This document shows, in pieces, positions 8,708 through 16,777 of a stretch of DNA of 64,000 nt. The position numbers and the translations under genes are program-made. Location: contig NZ_JADEXG010000003.1 in assembly GCF_015207255.1 (NCBI RefSeq), positions 62,001 to 126,000 on the forward strand, read 5' to 3'. The DNA comes from Vasconcelosia minhoensis LEGE 07310 (lineage in GTDB: Bacteria; Cyanobacteriota; Cyanobacteriia; Phormidesmidales; Phormidesmidaceae). Under the pieces are notes generated by a model. It made no database searches. It was not told the DNA's origin and saw nothing but the letters and a program-made list of their open reading frames with translations. The stretch's first letter is position 1; each line of letters begins with the position of its first letter.

Positions 8708-9652
8708 TTATCGATTTTTGGGTTTGGATCGCTTCTGAGCTTTGGGCTGAGCTTTAGTGCGTTTTACCCGAGACAGGGCCGCGCTGGCCGCAGCGACGAC
8801 TTCGCTGTCTGGGTCCCGAAGCGCCTGCCGCAGCAGTGGCACAACCCGAGATGACGGCATCTGGCTGAGCGATCGCACCGCCGCTAGTCTAACATCGGGC
8901 TCCGGGTCTTTGGTCAGCTTACCGAGCAGCGGCACGGCTCTAATCGCATCGGGTTTACTGCCCTGAGTCAGAATCTGGCCCAGCGCCTCGGCGGTTTCTC
9001 GGCGCTGAATGGCTTCGCTAGACTGAGCCTGGGTCATCAGCTCTGATAGCGCCGGTGGGGAGGCTGGGGGAGGCGCTTTTGGGACGGGGTTGACTGTGAG
9101 CGCTGGGGCTGGGGCAGCTGAGGCTGACTTTGGGCTCAATTCTGGTTTCGACGTAGCAGCTGAGGTTGAACCCTGGGGTTTGGTTGGGCTGGCTGGCATC
9201 CAGGGGTCGGGCAGTGGGGTCATTCCGGTTGGGCTTGTTTCGGGATTCGCGATCGCAGCTTCAGGGTTATCACTCCCTGCTTGCCGAGTATCTCCCTGAC
9301 TGATTGGGCCCTGACTAATTCGGCTTTGATAAGCCTGTTCCAAAACCGCCAGGCGAGCCTGATATTCAGCTTCAAGCGCTTCGGTTTGCTGGATTTGCTC
9401 ATCCTGATAAAGCTCAATTTTGGCCGCCAGCTGCTGTCGATAGTTGGCCTGAAGCTGCTGGGTGACTGCTTGCAGCCGCTGCTCATGAACCTGTTCTAGC
9501 TGGGCCAGCCGCTGCCGGGCTGTGGCCGGACGGTCGCGGCTAGACGACTGCCGTTGCCAAAGGGCGATCGCGACCCCCATCAATATTCCGATCACTAGCC
9601 CTAGGGCAAAGCCGAGACCCACAGTGGTCTGCTCCTTCGATGAACCACTCAA
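8708..9652 (-). CDS. Membrane-anchored coiled-coil protein with C-terminal HEAT repeats
   Basis: No named function is recognised. The 314-aa protein has one N-terminal transmembrane helix (LGFALGLVIGILMGVAIAL, about 13-31) and a Gln/Glu-rich coiled coil at about 40-125. A Pro/Ser/Ala-rich linker follows to about 205, then at least three HEAT-type repeats (for example DPEPDVRLAAVRSLSQM and DPDSEVVAAASAALSRV), ending in a very basic tail KAQPKAQKRSKPKNR. The layout suggests an adaptor tethered to a membrane. It is divergent from rsfS and lies 25 bases upstream of the cyclophilin gene. Confidence 0.8.
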   Translation of the reverse strand: MSGSSKEQTTVGLGFALGLVIGILMGVAIALWQRQSSSRDRPATARQRLAQLEQVHEQRLQAVTQQLQANYRQQLAAKIELYQDEQIQQTEALEAEYQARLAVLEQAYQSRISQGPISQGDTRQAGSDNPEAAIANPETSPTGMTPLPDPWMPASPTKPQGSTSAATSKPELSPKSASAAPAPALTVNPVPKAPPPASPPALSELMTQAQSSEAIQRRETAEALGQILTQGSKPDAIRAVPLLGKLTKDPEPDVRLAAVRSLSQMPSSRVVPLLRQALRDPDSEVVAAASAALSRVKRTKAQPKAQKRSKPKNR

Positions 9653-9852
9653 CTCTGAGATTATGCCTTACACAGGTAAGTTTCCAACGATGGAACATGA
9701 GGAAATGTTACGGACTACATAGCCCCACGATTGGCCCATGATTGGCCTAGTAAGGCCTTTTGGATATGGGGTAGGGTATCCGACAGATCGGCTCTGGCCA
9801 TTTTCAGTACTATAAAAGTAGACGATTTCAACCCCGTTGAGGAAACGAGCTT

Positions 9853-10317
9853 TTGAGTGATTCCCAGAAGGTAATGGCTACAGAAAATATCCGAGAGCTG
9901 TCACTGGTTCCAGACCCTGACTCATACCAGGAAGACGCGGCTGCGAAAGCACTGGCGATGACGATTGCCCAGGCCGCTGACGACCGTAAGGCCGGTGACA
10001 TTGCGATTTTGCAGACCGGCGATGTCTCCTATCTGGCCGACTATTTTGTCATCGTCACCGGCTTTTCTAACGTCCAGGTGCGGGCGATCGCGCGTTCGAT
10101 TGAAGATGCCGTGGACGAGCAGTGGCAGCGTCAGGCGCTGCGGGTTGAGGGCACCTCTGAGGGCCGCTGGGTGCTGCAGGATTTTGGCGAAGTGATCGTC
10201 CATATCTTTCTGCCCAACGAGCGCGAGTACTACGATTTAGAAGCCTTTTGGGGTCATGCTGAGCGGGTTGAATTTATCCCTGAACCGACGTCTGATCAAA
10301 ATTCATTTAGTCCTTAG
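9853..10317 (+). CDS. rsfS: Ribosome silencing factor RsfS
   Basis: RsfS binds ribosomal protein uL14 and blocks subunit joining when nutrients are scarce. The 154-aa protein has the family core: [32 protein letters not shown], and near the end [14 protein letters not shown] followed by [13 protein letters not shown]. The TTG start at 9853 is chosen because GAGGA lies about eight bases upstream; an ATG at 9874 is an alternative that would shorten the protein by seven residues. The next gene begins 16 bases after the stop, suggesting an operon with the CGLD27 homologue. Confidence 0.95.
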   Translation: MSDSQKVMATENIRELSLVPDPDSYQEDAAAKALAMTIAQAADDRKAGDIAILQTGDVSYLADYFVIVTGFSNVQVRAIARSIEDAVDEQWQRQALRVEGTSEGRWVLQDFGEVIVHIFLPNEREYYDLEAFWGHAERVEFIPEPTSDQNSFSP

Positions 10318-10333
10318 CTACACCGCACTCATT

Positions 10334-10831
10334 ATGGAAACCCTCTCTTCGCGCTGTCCTGTCCCAGTCGATCAGGTCCCCATTCGAGAATATGAGGCCA
10401 TGCGCGAATCCTGGTTCTATAGCTGGGGAACGCGCCACCTGCGGGGCTATCTGACGCCGATTGTGGTGCTGTGGTGCCTGAGCTGGCTGTTTACGGGGCC
10501 GGTCGCTGCCGTTAGCTACGGCCCGTCGAAGCTGCTGCCGCAGTTTTTGGCGAGCGGTGCGATCGGTTCGCTGGTGATCCCAACCCTGGCCCTGATCCAG
10601 CTCTATACCGGCTGGCTGCACGTGTGCGATCGCTTACAGAAAAAGGCCGTGCCCTACGAAGAATCGGGCTGGTACGACGGCCAGGTCTGGATCAAGCCGG
10701 ACGAGGTGCTCAGCCGCGATCGCCTGATTGTGGACTACCAGGTGAAGCCAATCCTGCGTAGGCTGCAAAGAACCTTTGGGGTGTTAGCAGGCATTCTGTC
10801 CTTCAGCCTGGTGAGCTGGCAGTTTCTGTAG
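10334..10831 (+). CDS. CGLD27 / Ycf36 family membrane protein (DUF1230)
   Basis: Conserved protein of cyanobacteria and plastids; its plant relatives have been linked to low-iron responses. The N-terminus CPVPVDQVPIREYEAMRESW is the family hallmark. Two hydrophobic helices follow (about 42-64 and 82-102), with another near the C-terminus (FGVLAGILSFSLVSW). The open frame extends upstream to 10256 within rsfS, but the ATG at 10334 gives the conserved N-terminus and avoids the overlap, so it is preferred (165 aa). Confidence 0.88.
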   Translation: METLSSRCPVPVDQVPIREYEAMRESWFYSWGTRHLRGYLTPIVVLWCLSWLFTGPVAAVSYGPSKLLPQFLASGAIGSLVIPTLALIQLYTGWLHVCDRLQKKAVPYEESGWYDGQVWIKPDEVLSRDRLIVDYQVKPILRRLQRTFGVLAGILSFSLVSWQFL

Positions 10832-10876
10832 GGGGAATATTGCGCTAGTGACTCAGAGTATGCAAGAGTCTTAGCC

Positions 10877-11830
10877 ATGACTAAGGCTAAGCGTAATCTA
10901 TCGACCGAGCTCAAGGTTCAGCTTCTGCGGGAAGGGATCGTTGAGTCTGAGCATACGACCCATGCGGTGGTGACCGATGATCGTGGTCGGGTGCTCTCCG
11001 CCGCTGGTGACGCCGAGGCGGCTAGCTTTGTGCGCTCTGCCCTGAAGCCGTTTCAGACGCTTGCGATCGCGACCACCGGCACCCTAGAGCAGTTCAGCCT
11101 GACGGACAAAGATCTGGCGATTATGTGCAGCTCTCATCAGGGCACGGTTGAGCAGATGCGGCAGGTCTACAATATTCTCTGGCGCTGTGATGTTGAGCCA
11201 ACCGCGCTTCAGTGTCCTATCCCAGCCGGGCAGAATACGCCCCTAGCGCACAACTGCTCAGGTAAACACGCTGGGATGCTGGCGGTCTGCAAGCAGCGGG
11301 GCTGGAATCTGACCACCTACCTACAGCGCAACCATCCGGTGCAGCAGCTGATTATCCGCAAGGTATCTGAACTGCTGGGGATGCCCGCCGATGAGTTTAT
11401 TGCAGCCCACGACAACTGCGGCGCGCCGACCTACTTTATGCAGCTGCGGGAGATGGCGACGCTGTTTGCCAAGCTGGCCTCGGGCAGCAGCCTGGAAATG
11501 GAGCGAATCATCCGGGCAATGACCAGTCACCCGATCATGATTTCAGGTCCAAATGGTTTTGACAGTCAGCTGATGCAGCTGACCGAGGGCGAGCTGGTGA
11601 GCAAATCGGGGGCTGAAGGCATTCAGTGTATTGGTCGGGTCGGTCAGGGGCTGGGGCTGGCGATCAAGGCCGTCGATGGCGCTAAGCGAGCCAAATATGC
11701 GACTGCCGTGCATCTGCTGATGCAGCTCGGCTGGATTACGCCTGAAATTGCCGAGACCCTCGCCGATACCTACATGAACTGCAATAGCTACACGCGGCTT
11801 GATGTGCTGGGCGATCTGCCATTTGACTGA
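10877..11830 (+). CDS. L-asparaginase, Rhizobium etli type (Asparaginase_II family)
   Basis: Hydrolyses asparagine to aspartate and ammonia. It belongs to the family unrelated to the E. coli AnsA/AnsB enzymes. Recognised from RSALKPFQ (about 52-59), CSSHQG (about 83-88) and NCSGKHAGM (about 122-130), which hold the Ser, Lys and Cys residues of the active site and metal region in this family. AHDNCGAPTYF is also conserved. Its length, 317 aa, is normal. No signal peptide is present, so it acts in the cytoplasm. It follows the CGLD27 homologue after 45 bases. Confidence 0.9.
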   Translation: MTKAKRNLSTELKVQLLREGIVESEHTTHAVVTDDRGRVLSAAGDAEAASFVRSALKPFQTLAIATTGTLEQFSLTDKDLAIMCSSHQGTVEQMRQVYNILWRCDVEPTALQCPIPAGQNTPLAHNCSGKHAGMLAVCKQRGWNLTTYLQRNHPVQQLIIRKVSELLGMPADEFIAAHDNCGAPTYFMQLREMATLFAKLASGSSLEMERIIRAMTSHPIMISGPNGFDSQLMQLTEGELVSKSGAEGIQCIGRVGQGLGLAIKAVDGAKRAKYATAVHLLMQLGWITPEIAETLADTYMNCNSYTRLDVLGDLPFD

Positions 11831-11933
11831 AATGCGCTCTGGAAAGCAATCTGGCAAAGCTGATCTGGACCGCTATATTTTTAGAAAAAATTGTCGATTC
11901 GGTTTGATAACCGCTATACTTGGTGAACGCCAT

Positions 11934-12010
<77 letters not shown>

Positions 12011-12014
12011 AAAA

Positions 12015-12054
12015 ATAAAAAAAGGGAACTCAAGTGATTGGGCTCCCTTTTTTT
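12015..12054. terminator. Bidirectional hairpin terminator
   Basis: GGGAACTCAA, loop GTGA, then TTGGGCTCCC form a 10-bp stem with one A-C mismatch and one G-T pair. It is flanked by seven A on the left and seven T on the right, so it can end transcripts of the tRNA on the plus strand and of the small membrane gene on the minus strand. Confidence 0.85.
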
Positions 12055-12062
12055 GTCTATAG

Positions 12063-12275
12063 CTATCTATCTCTAAGCGGGCCGATATTGGGCAGCCAGT
12101 CGCGGATGGTGTCCCAAATCGCCCCCGGGCCAATCCCAAAGAAAAGCTGTAATCCCAGCAAAATCAGCGCTACCAGCAAAGCCGTTTTCACGGTGGCTTT
12201 GACCACTCGCAGCAGCCACATGAAGGCGACTACTGAAACGACAATCGCACCCGCGACGAGTACCAGGTTTTCCAC
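12063..12275 (-). CDS. Small two-helix membrane protein, unknown function
   Basis: A 70-aa protein starting with GTG at 12275. AGGAGGAA lies about nine bases upstream of that codon, a strong ribosome-binding site that supports the gene. It has two hydrophobic helices (about 4-22 and 30-46) followed by a Gly/Trp-containing tail with IWDTIRDWLPNIGP. It is not recognised as a named family. It lies 21 bases downstream of dxr's upstream neighbour region and ends at the shared terminator with the tRNA. Confidence 0.75.
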   Translation of the reverse strand: MENLVLVAGAIVVSVVAFMWLLRVVKATVKTALLVALILLGLQLFFGIGPGAIWDTIRDWLPNIGPLRDR

Positions 12276-12296
12276 AGCGGCTTCCTCCTGACAGTT

Positions 12297-13490
12297 TTAG
12301 CCTAGCGGCACATAGGTGGTTTCAGTTGCGCTTTGGCAAATTTCGGTGACCTGATGGCGCGCCCAGCGGTCGGCAGCCAGGATATCTTCCAAGGATGGGG
12401 CGCTGACCAGCTGCTCGCGGTGGCGATCGCACACCCGCTCAATCAGCTTGGGAATATCCAAAAAGCCTACCTTCTCTTCTAGAAATAGCGAGACTACCTG
12501 CTCGTTCGCCGCGTTCAGCACCGCCGTCATGGTGCCGCCTGCCTGCCCCGCCGCGTAGGCCAGATCCATGCAGGGATACTTCTGCCGGTCCGGCGCGTCG
12601 AAGCTGAGGCTGCCAGCTTTGACCGGGTCGAAGGGCTCCCAGTCGGTATAGATGCGCTCCGGCCAGGAGAGGGCATAGAGCAGCGGCAGCCGCATATCGG
12701 GCCAGCCCAGCTGAGCCAGAACGGAGGTATCTTGCAGCTCGATGAAGGAGTGAATGATGCTCTGGGGATGAATGACAATGTCAATCTGGTCGTAGGCCAT
12801 GCCGAACAAGTAGTGGGCCTCAATCACCTCCAGCCCCTTGTTCATCAGCGTAGCCGAATCCACCGTAATTTTTTGACCCATCGACCAGTTGGGATGCTTC
12901 AGCGCATCGGCGACGGTCACCTCGGGCAGCTTCTCCACCGGCCAGTCGCGAAAGGCCCCGCCGGAGGCCGTTAGCAAAATCCGCCGTAGCCCGCCTTCGG
13001 GGACGCCCTGCAAGCATTGAAAAATGGCAGAATGCTCAGAGTCGGCGGGCAGCAGCTTGACCCGATGCTTCTCAACCAGCGGCAGCACAACCGGGCCACC
13101 GGCAATCAGGGTTTCCTTATTCGCTAAGGCAATGTCTCGACCGGCTTCAATCGCCGCGATTGTTGGTAGTAAACCCGCACAGCCGACAATTCCAGTCACG
13201 ACCGCTTCAGCGTCACCGTAGCGAGCCAGCTCTACAATGCCTTCTTCACCGGCAAAAATTTGGGGCTGAGGATCGATGTCCGCGATCGCGTCCTTTAGCG
13301 CCCTGACCTGGCTCTCTTCACAAATCGCCACCGCCTCAGGCCGAAACTTTCTCACCTGCTGAGCCAGCAGCGCTACGTTGCTCCCTGCCGCAATCCCCAC
13401 CAGGCGAAACTGGTCGGGATGATGCTCAACGATATCCAGAGTCTGCGTCCCAATCGAGCCGGTCGAGCCAAGCAGCGTAATAGCTTTCAC
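12297..13490 (-). CDS. dxr: 1-deoxy-D-xylulose 5-phosphate reductoisomerase
   Basis: First committed step of the MEP isoprenoid pathway: DXP plus NADPH gives MEP. The NADPH-binding loop is [13 protein letters not shown] at 6-18. [14 protein letters not shown] carries the metal-binding Asp and Glu, and [12 protein letters not shown] forms the flexible active-site loop; [15 protein letters not shown] is a further family signature. Its length, 397 aa, is normal. It transcribes away from the CbbY-like gene across 122 bases. A second pathway gene, ispD, lies in the same window at 60355. Confidence 0.98.
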   Translation of the reverse strand: MKAITLLGSTGSIGTQTLDIVEHHPDQFRLVGIAAGSNVALLAQQVRKFRPEAVAICEESQVRALKDAIADIDPQPQIFAGEEGIVELARYGDAEAVVTGIVGCAGLLPTIAAIEAGRDIALANKETLIAGGPVVLPLVEKHRVKLLPADSEHSAIFQCLQGVPEGGLRRILLTASGGAFRDWPVEKLPEVTVADALKHPNWSMGQKITVDSATLMNKGLEVIEAHYLFGMAYDQIDIVIHPQSIIHSFIELQDTSVLAQLGWPDMRLPLLYALSWPERIYTDWEPFDPVKAGSLSFDAPDRQKYPCMDLAYAAGQAGGTMTAVLNAANEQVVSLFLEEKVGFLDIPKLIERVCDRHREQLVSAPSLEDILAADRWARHQVTEICQSATETTYVPLG

Positions 13491-13612
13491 AGTGTTATCA
13501 GCGGTAAGGGATCCTGACTTAACTATAGGAGGTTATTGAGTCCGCCCCAAACCCGGTATAAGTTGAGAGGATTACAAACCGCATTTAACCCCATCAGCGA
13601 GGCATCAGAGGC

Positions 13613-14404
13613 TTGGTTAGCAAAAGTAGCGAGGCGAGGACGCTTCAGGCTTTAATTTTTGACGTGGACGGCACTCTGGCTGAGACGGAGCGCGATGGGC
13701 ATCGTCCGGCTTTCAACCAGGCATTCGCTGAGGCGGGGTTGGATTGGGACTGGTCGCCTGAGCAATATGACGAGCTGCTGGCCGTCTCTGGCGGCAAGCA
13801 GCGAATGCGGACCTATGCTGAGCAGTCATCGGACTTTCAGCTGCCGCCCAGGTTTGCTGATTTGGATGACTTTATTGAGCAGGTGCATGGGGTCAAGACC
13901 CAGTACTTTCAAGACGCGATCGCGGCTGGAGAAATTCCCCTCCGCCCCGGCGTCGAGCGGCTAATCCGGCAGGCTAGGGAGGCTGGCGTGCGGCTGGCAA
14001 TCTCGACCACTACCCGGCCTGAGAATGTCGAGGCGCTGATCAAAAGCCAATTAGGAGAGGACAGTCTGAGCTGGTTTGACGCGATCTCGGCTGGGGATAT
14101 GGTCTCTGACAAGAAACCTGCCCCCGATGTCTATCAGCTCGCCTTGTCAGAACTGGGCATTCCTGCTGCCCACTGTCTGGCAATTGAAGACAATCGGAAT
14201 GGCTTGCTCGCAGCGGTTGAGGCCGGACTGACCACGGTAGTCACCGTCGAGCCTTATTCCCGGCAGCAGGACCTGACTGAAGCGGCTCTTGTGCTGGACA
14301 ATCTGGGCGAGCCTGACCAACCCTTTACGGTTATGGCTGGAAACAGCTATGGCCATACCTATTTAGACCTGGCGCTGGCTGAGAAGCTGCTGGCCGCAGA
14401 TTAG
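13613..14404 (+). CDS. HAD-superfamily sugar phosphatase, CbbY-like
   Basis: A 263-aa phosphatase of the CbbY group, whose plant and bacterial members remove xylulose-1,5-bisphosphate, an inhibitor of Rubisco. The HAD motifs are visible: DVDGTLAETE (nucleophile Asp and acid Asp), STTTRPENV (motif II), SDKKPAPDVY (motif III Lys) and IEDNRNGL (motif IV). A TTG at 13613 is the likely start because the first HAD strand begins only 13 residues later. It converges on the M48 protease gene with a four-base overlap of the 3' ends. Confidence 0.88.
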   Translation: MVSKSSEARTLQALIFDVDGTLAETERDGHRPAFNQAFAEAGLDWDWSPEQYDELLAVSGGKQRMRTYAEQSSDFQLPPRFADLDDFIEQVHGVKTQYFQDAIAAGEIPLRPGVERLIRQAREAGVRLAISTTTRPENVEALIKSQLGEDSLSWFDAISAGDMVSDKKPAPDVYQLALSELGIPAAHCLAIEDNRNGLLAAVEAGLTTVVTVEPYSRQQDLTEAALVLDNLGEPDQPFTVMAGNSYGHTYLDLALAEKLLAAD

Positions 14405-15285
14405 TCCTCACAGACAAAGTCCACACAGCTAATCCCCTCGGGTAGCGGCGTCAGCTCGCCCTGCATTTTCCAATTCTGGGCGGCTGCGATTTGCTTAATT
14501 CGGCTGATCCGCGCTCGGGTCAGCGGATGGGTGGATTGCCATTCGGTGACCGTATTCAGCGCGCCCAGGTCGAGTTCCTGCTGCTGCATCCGCTCAAAAA
14601 AGCCGAGGCTACCGCCGCCGTGGTCATAGTGTTGAACGATCAGCGCGATCGCGTAGCGGTCGGCAGCGCTTTCCTGGGAGCGGCTATAGCTCAAGTTGGC
14701 GACATTGATCGTGGCGGGAATGACCCTGGCCCCGCCCGATTGCCCCTGTCCCAGGACGCTGACCAGCATCAGAAAAACCAGCGAACGGCCCATGGCCTTG
14801 AGCGAATCGCGGTTGTGTAAATGGCCCATTTCGTGAGCTAGAACAAAAGCCAGCTCGTTTTCACTTTCGACTGCCTCAAGCAGCCCCTGGGTAAAGACGA
14901 TATGGCCACCCGCGATCGCAAAAGCATTCTCGCTATTGGCTAAGTCATCTTCAGAGGCGGTCTCGGGCTGCAAAATATGAATCTTTAAGGGGGGAAGACT
15001 AGGGTCTTGGGGGGTCAGGGATTCTGCCAGCGCTGTGAGATAGATTATGCGATCGTCGGAGGCGGATTCAGGATCTGATATCAGACCAGCTATCAGCGTA
15101 TTGCCAATCTTTTCCTCTGTTTCAGGACCGATGCGAGTCGCCAGCCGGGCCGCGATAAAGCCCAGGCTAGCGTAAAGGATGACGCCAGCCAGGGTGACTG
15201 TGCCCAGCAGGTAGCCAAAGTTCACCAGCGGATGAACAGCGGTGACGTTGACTTCCTCTTTGATTTCCTTGGGAACGTACTTCAT
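14401..15285 (-). CDS. Membrane-bound M48 family metalloprotease
   Basis: Zinc endopeptidase, probably in membrane protein quality control. The active-site HEMGH is at 151-155, and Glu205 in RSQESAADR supplies the third zinc ligand. One clear transmembrane helix lies at about 23-47 and a second hydrophobic stretch at 167-180. The 294 aa suit an M48B/C-type protein. It is the last gene of a tight unit: six bases separate it from a YbjQ gene, which is two bases from a second YbjQ gene. Confidence 0.92.
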   Translation of the reverse strand: MKYVPKEIKEEVNVTAVHPLVNFGYLLGTVTLAGVILYASLGFIAARLATRIGPETEEKIGNTLIAGLISDPESASDDRIIYLTALAESLTPQDPSLPPLKIHILQPETASEDDLANSENAFAIAGGHIVFTQGLLEAVESENELAFVLAHEMGHLHNRDSLKAMGRSLVFLMLVSVLGQGQSGGARVIPATINVANLSYSRSQESAADRYAIALIVQHYDHGGGSLGFFERMQQQELDLGALNTVTEWQSTHPLTRARISRIKQIAAAQNWKMQGELTPLPEGISCVDFVCED

Positions 15286-15291
15286 CGGCGT

Positions 15292-15732
15292 CTACCGAAT
15301 GCCGGTGCCGTAGACGATGACCTCAACCATGGCCGGGGTTCTGGTCGTTTCCTGACCGCCAATATTCGAGGTTTCAAACCGCACATTCACCACCTGGGAA
15401 GCTCCCCAGGCGATAGCCTCCTCCTTCATCCGCAGCACGGCTTCCCGCCGTCCCCGATCCAGCAGGCTCTCATAGACAACCACGCGACCGCCGACCAGAT
15501 TATGCAGCGTTGCCGCAAAGGTCTTGAAATAATCATTGGCGATCACGACGCTGCCGACGAACATTTGCGCTTCGTGGGCATAGGGCAGCTCCTGCTTAGC
15601 GCCAAAGTTCATGAGGGGTACGTGTAGCGATTTACGCTCGCGCTGCTTGATTTCAAGGTAGTGCTTTTGCTCGGCATAGCTCCCCGCGAAAAAGCCAATT
15701 GCCAGCAGAGCGATAAAAATGATGAACTCCAT
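15292..15732 (-). CDS. Membrane-anchored YbjQ-family protein (UPF0145)
   Basis: The 146-aa protein has an N-terminal hydrophobic helix (IIFIALLAIGFFAGSYA) followed by a YbjQ domain. Family features are the internal VIANDYFKTF, the LVGGRVVVYE segment, ALRMKEEA-like helix and the strand GASQVVNVRFETS. YbjQ proteins form ring-like oligomers of unclear function and were once called heavy-metal-binding. It lies between the M48 protease and a soluble paralogue in a tight unit. Confidence 0.85.
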   Translation of the reverse strand: MEFIIFIALLAIGFFAGSYAEQKHYLEIKQRERKSLHVPLMNFGAKQELPYAHEAQMFVGSVVIANDYFKTFAATLHNLVGGRVVVYESLLDRGRREAVLRMKEEAIAWGASQVVNVRFETSNIGGQETTRTPAMVEVIVYGTGIR

Positions 15733-15734
15733 CG

Positions 15735-16082
15735 CTACTGCACCTTGACCGCGGTCCCATAGGCAAATAGCTCAGCCGCACCAGGGGCGACTGCCGAGGT
15801 GGCAAAGCGAACGTTAATCACCGCATTTGCCCCCAGCTGCCGGGCCTGCATCACCATCCGGTCAACCGACTCCTGTCGGGCTTCTTGCAGCAGCTCAGTG
15901 TAGCCCTTCAGCTCGCCACCGACAATGTTTTTGAAACCGGCCAAGATATCTTTTCCAATGTGCTTGGCGCGGATGGTGCTGCCCTGCACCAAACCGTAGT
16001 GCTCGATAACTTCTTTACCCGGTACGCCTTCCAACGTGGTCAGAATGATAGCGGTTGCCGGCCGTCGCTTAGCTACTGTCAT
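15735..16082 (-). CDS. Soluble YbjQ-family protein (UPF0145)
   Basis: A 115-aa protein lacking any membrane helix and covering only the YbjQ domain: LTTLEGVPGKEVIEHYGLVQ, GFKNIVGGELKGYTELL, ARQLGANAVINVRFATSAV and a final ELFAYGTAV. It is the first gene of the YbjQ-YbjQ-M48 unit. An A/G-rich stretch (TAGGAGAAA on the coding strand) just before the ATG acts as ribosome-binding site. Confidence 0.92.
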   Translation of the reverse strand: MTVAKRRPATAIILTTLEGVPGKEVIEHYGLVQGSTIRAKHIGKDILAGFKNIVGGELKGYTELLQEARQESVDRMVMQARQLGANAVINVRFATSAVAPGAAELFAYGTAVKVQ

Positions 16083-16318
16083 GGATTTTTCTCCTATGGG
16101 TAGGGAAATTTTCTACTCTAGTCTGCCCAAAAAAAATGCGGGGTTCCCAATGCTAAAAACGGTAAACACTATGATAAATCTGAATCGTTTGCTGACTAAA
16201 TATTTCAGGAAAGGTTGTTATATTCGGCCAGTCTAATTCGCTGTGATTTTGGGAATTCTAAGCGAGGGGAATCTACCTGACTTACCTATTCCTTTAGCCC
16301 TATTTAGGAGGATTTTAC

Positions 16319-16753
16319 ATGTCAAGTAGTGGATTGAACAAGTGGATCGTCAGCGGCAACCTGGGCGCTGATGCCGAAATCAAGACGGTTGAGCTGCGGA
16401 ATGGCGGCTCGGCCAAAGTCGCTACGGCGACGCTCTACGTGCGCGGTATTCGTAATCGTGAGGAGTCCTTTACGGTTTCACTCAGCATTTGGGAGAAATC
16501 TAGCGCCTGGCGCACGCTCCCCTATCTCAAAAAGGGTTCTTTAATTATCTGCACCGGCAGTATAGAACCCAACCCTTACATTTCCAACAGCGACAACAGC
16601 CCCAAAGCTGGGTTGCAGATGACGGTTCTAGATATTAACCTCGATATCGTTCGCGAGGGCGAGCCAGCGACTATAGAACCGCTGTCAGAGGAGCTGCCTG
16701 AGGTCAGCGACAAGCCTCAGAAGAATGGTAAAAAGCCAGCGCTAACTGCATAG
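16319..16753 (+). CDS. SSB-like OB-fold single-stranded DNA-binding protein, no acidic tip
   Basis: A 144-aa protein with an OB-fold like that of bacterial SSB: SGNLGADAEIK at the first strand, SFTVSLSIWEKSS in the middle and KKGSLIICTGSIEPNPY near 80. Bacterial SSB normally ends in an acidic DDxPF-type tip that recruits repair proteins; here the end is KNGKKPALTA, which is basic. It may therefore be an accessory or specialised SSB. A strong AGGAGGA site at 16306-16312 precedes the ATG. The 236-base leader is AT-rich. Confidence 0.8.
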   Translation: MSSSGLNKWIVSGNLGADAEIKTVELRNGGSAKVATATLYVRGIRNREESFTVSLSIWEKSSAWRTLPYLKKGSLIICTGSIEPNPYISNSDNSPKAGLQMTVLDINLDIVREGEPATIEPLSEELPEVSDKPQKNGKKPALTA

Positions 16754-16777
16754 AGCTGAGCTACAGCGCTCACCGTC

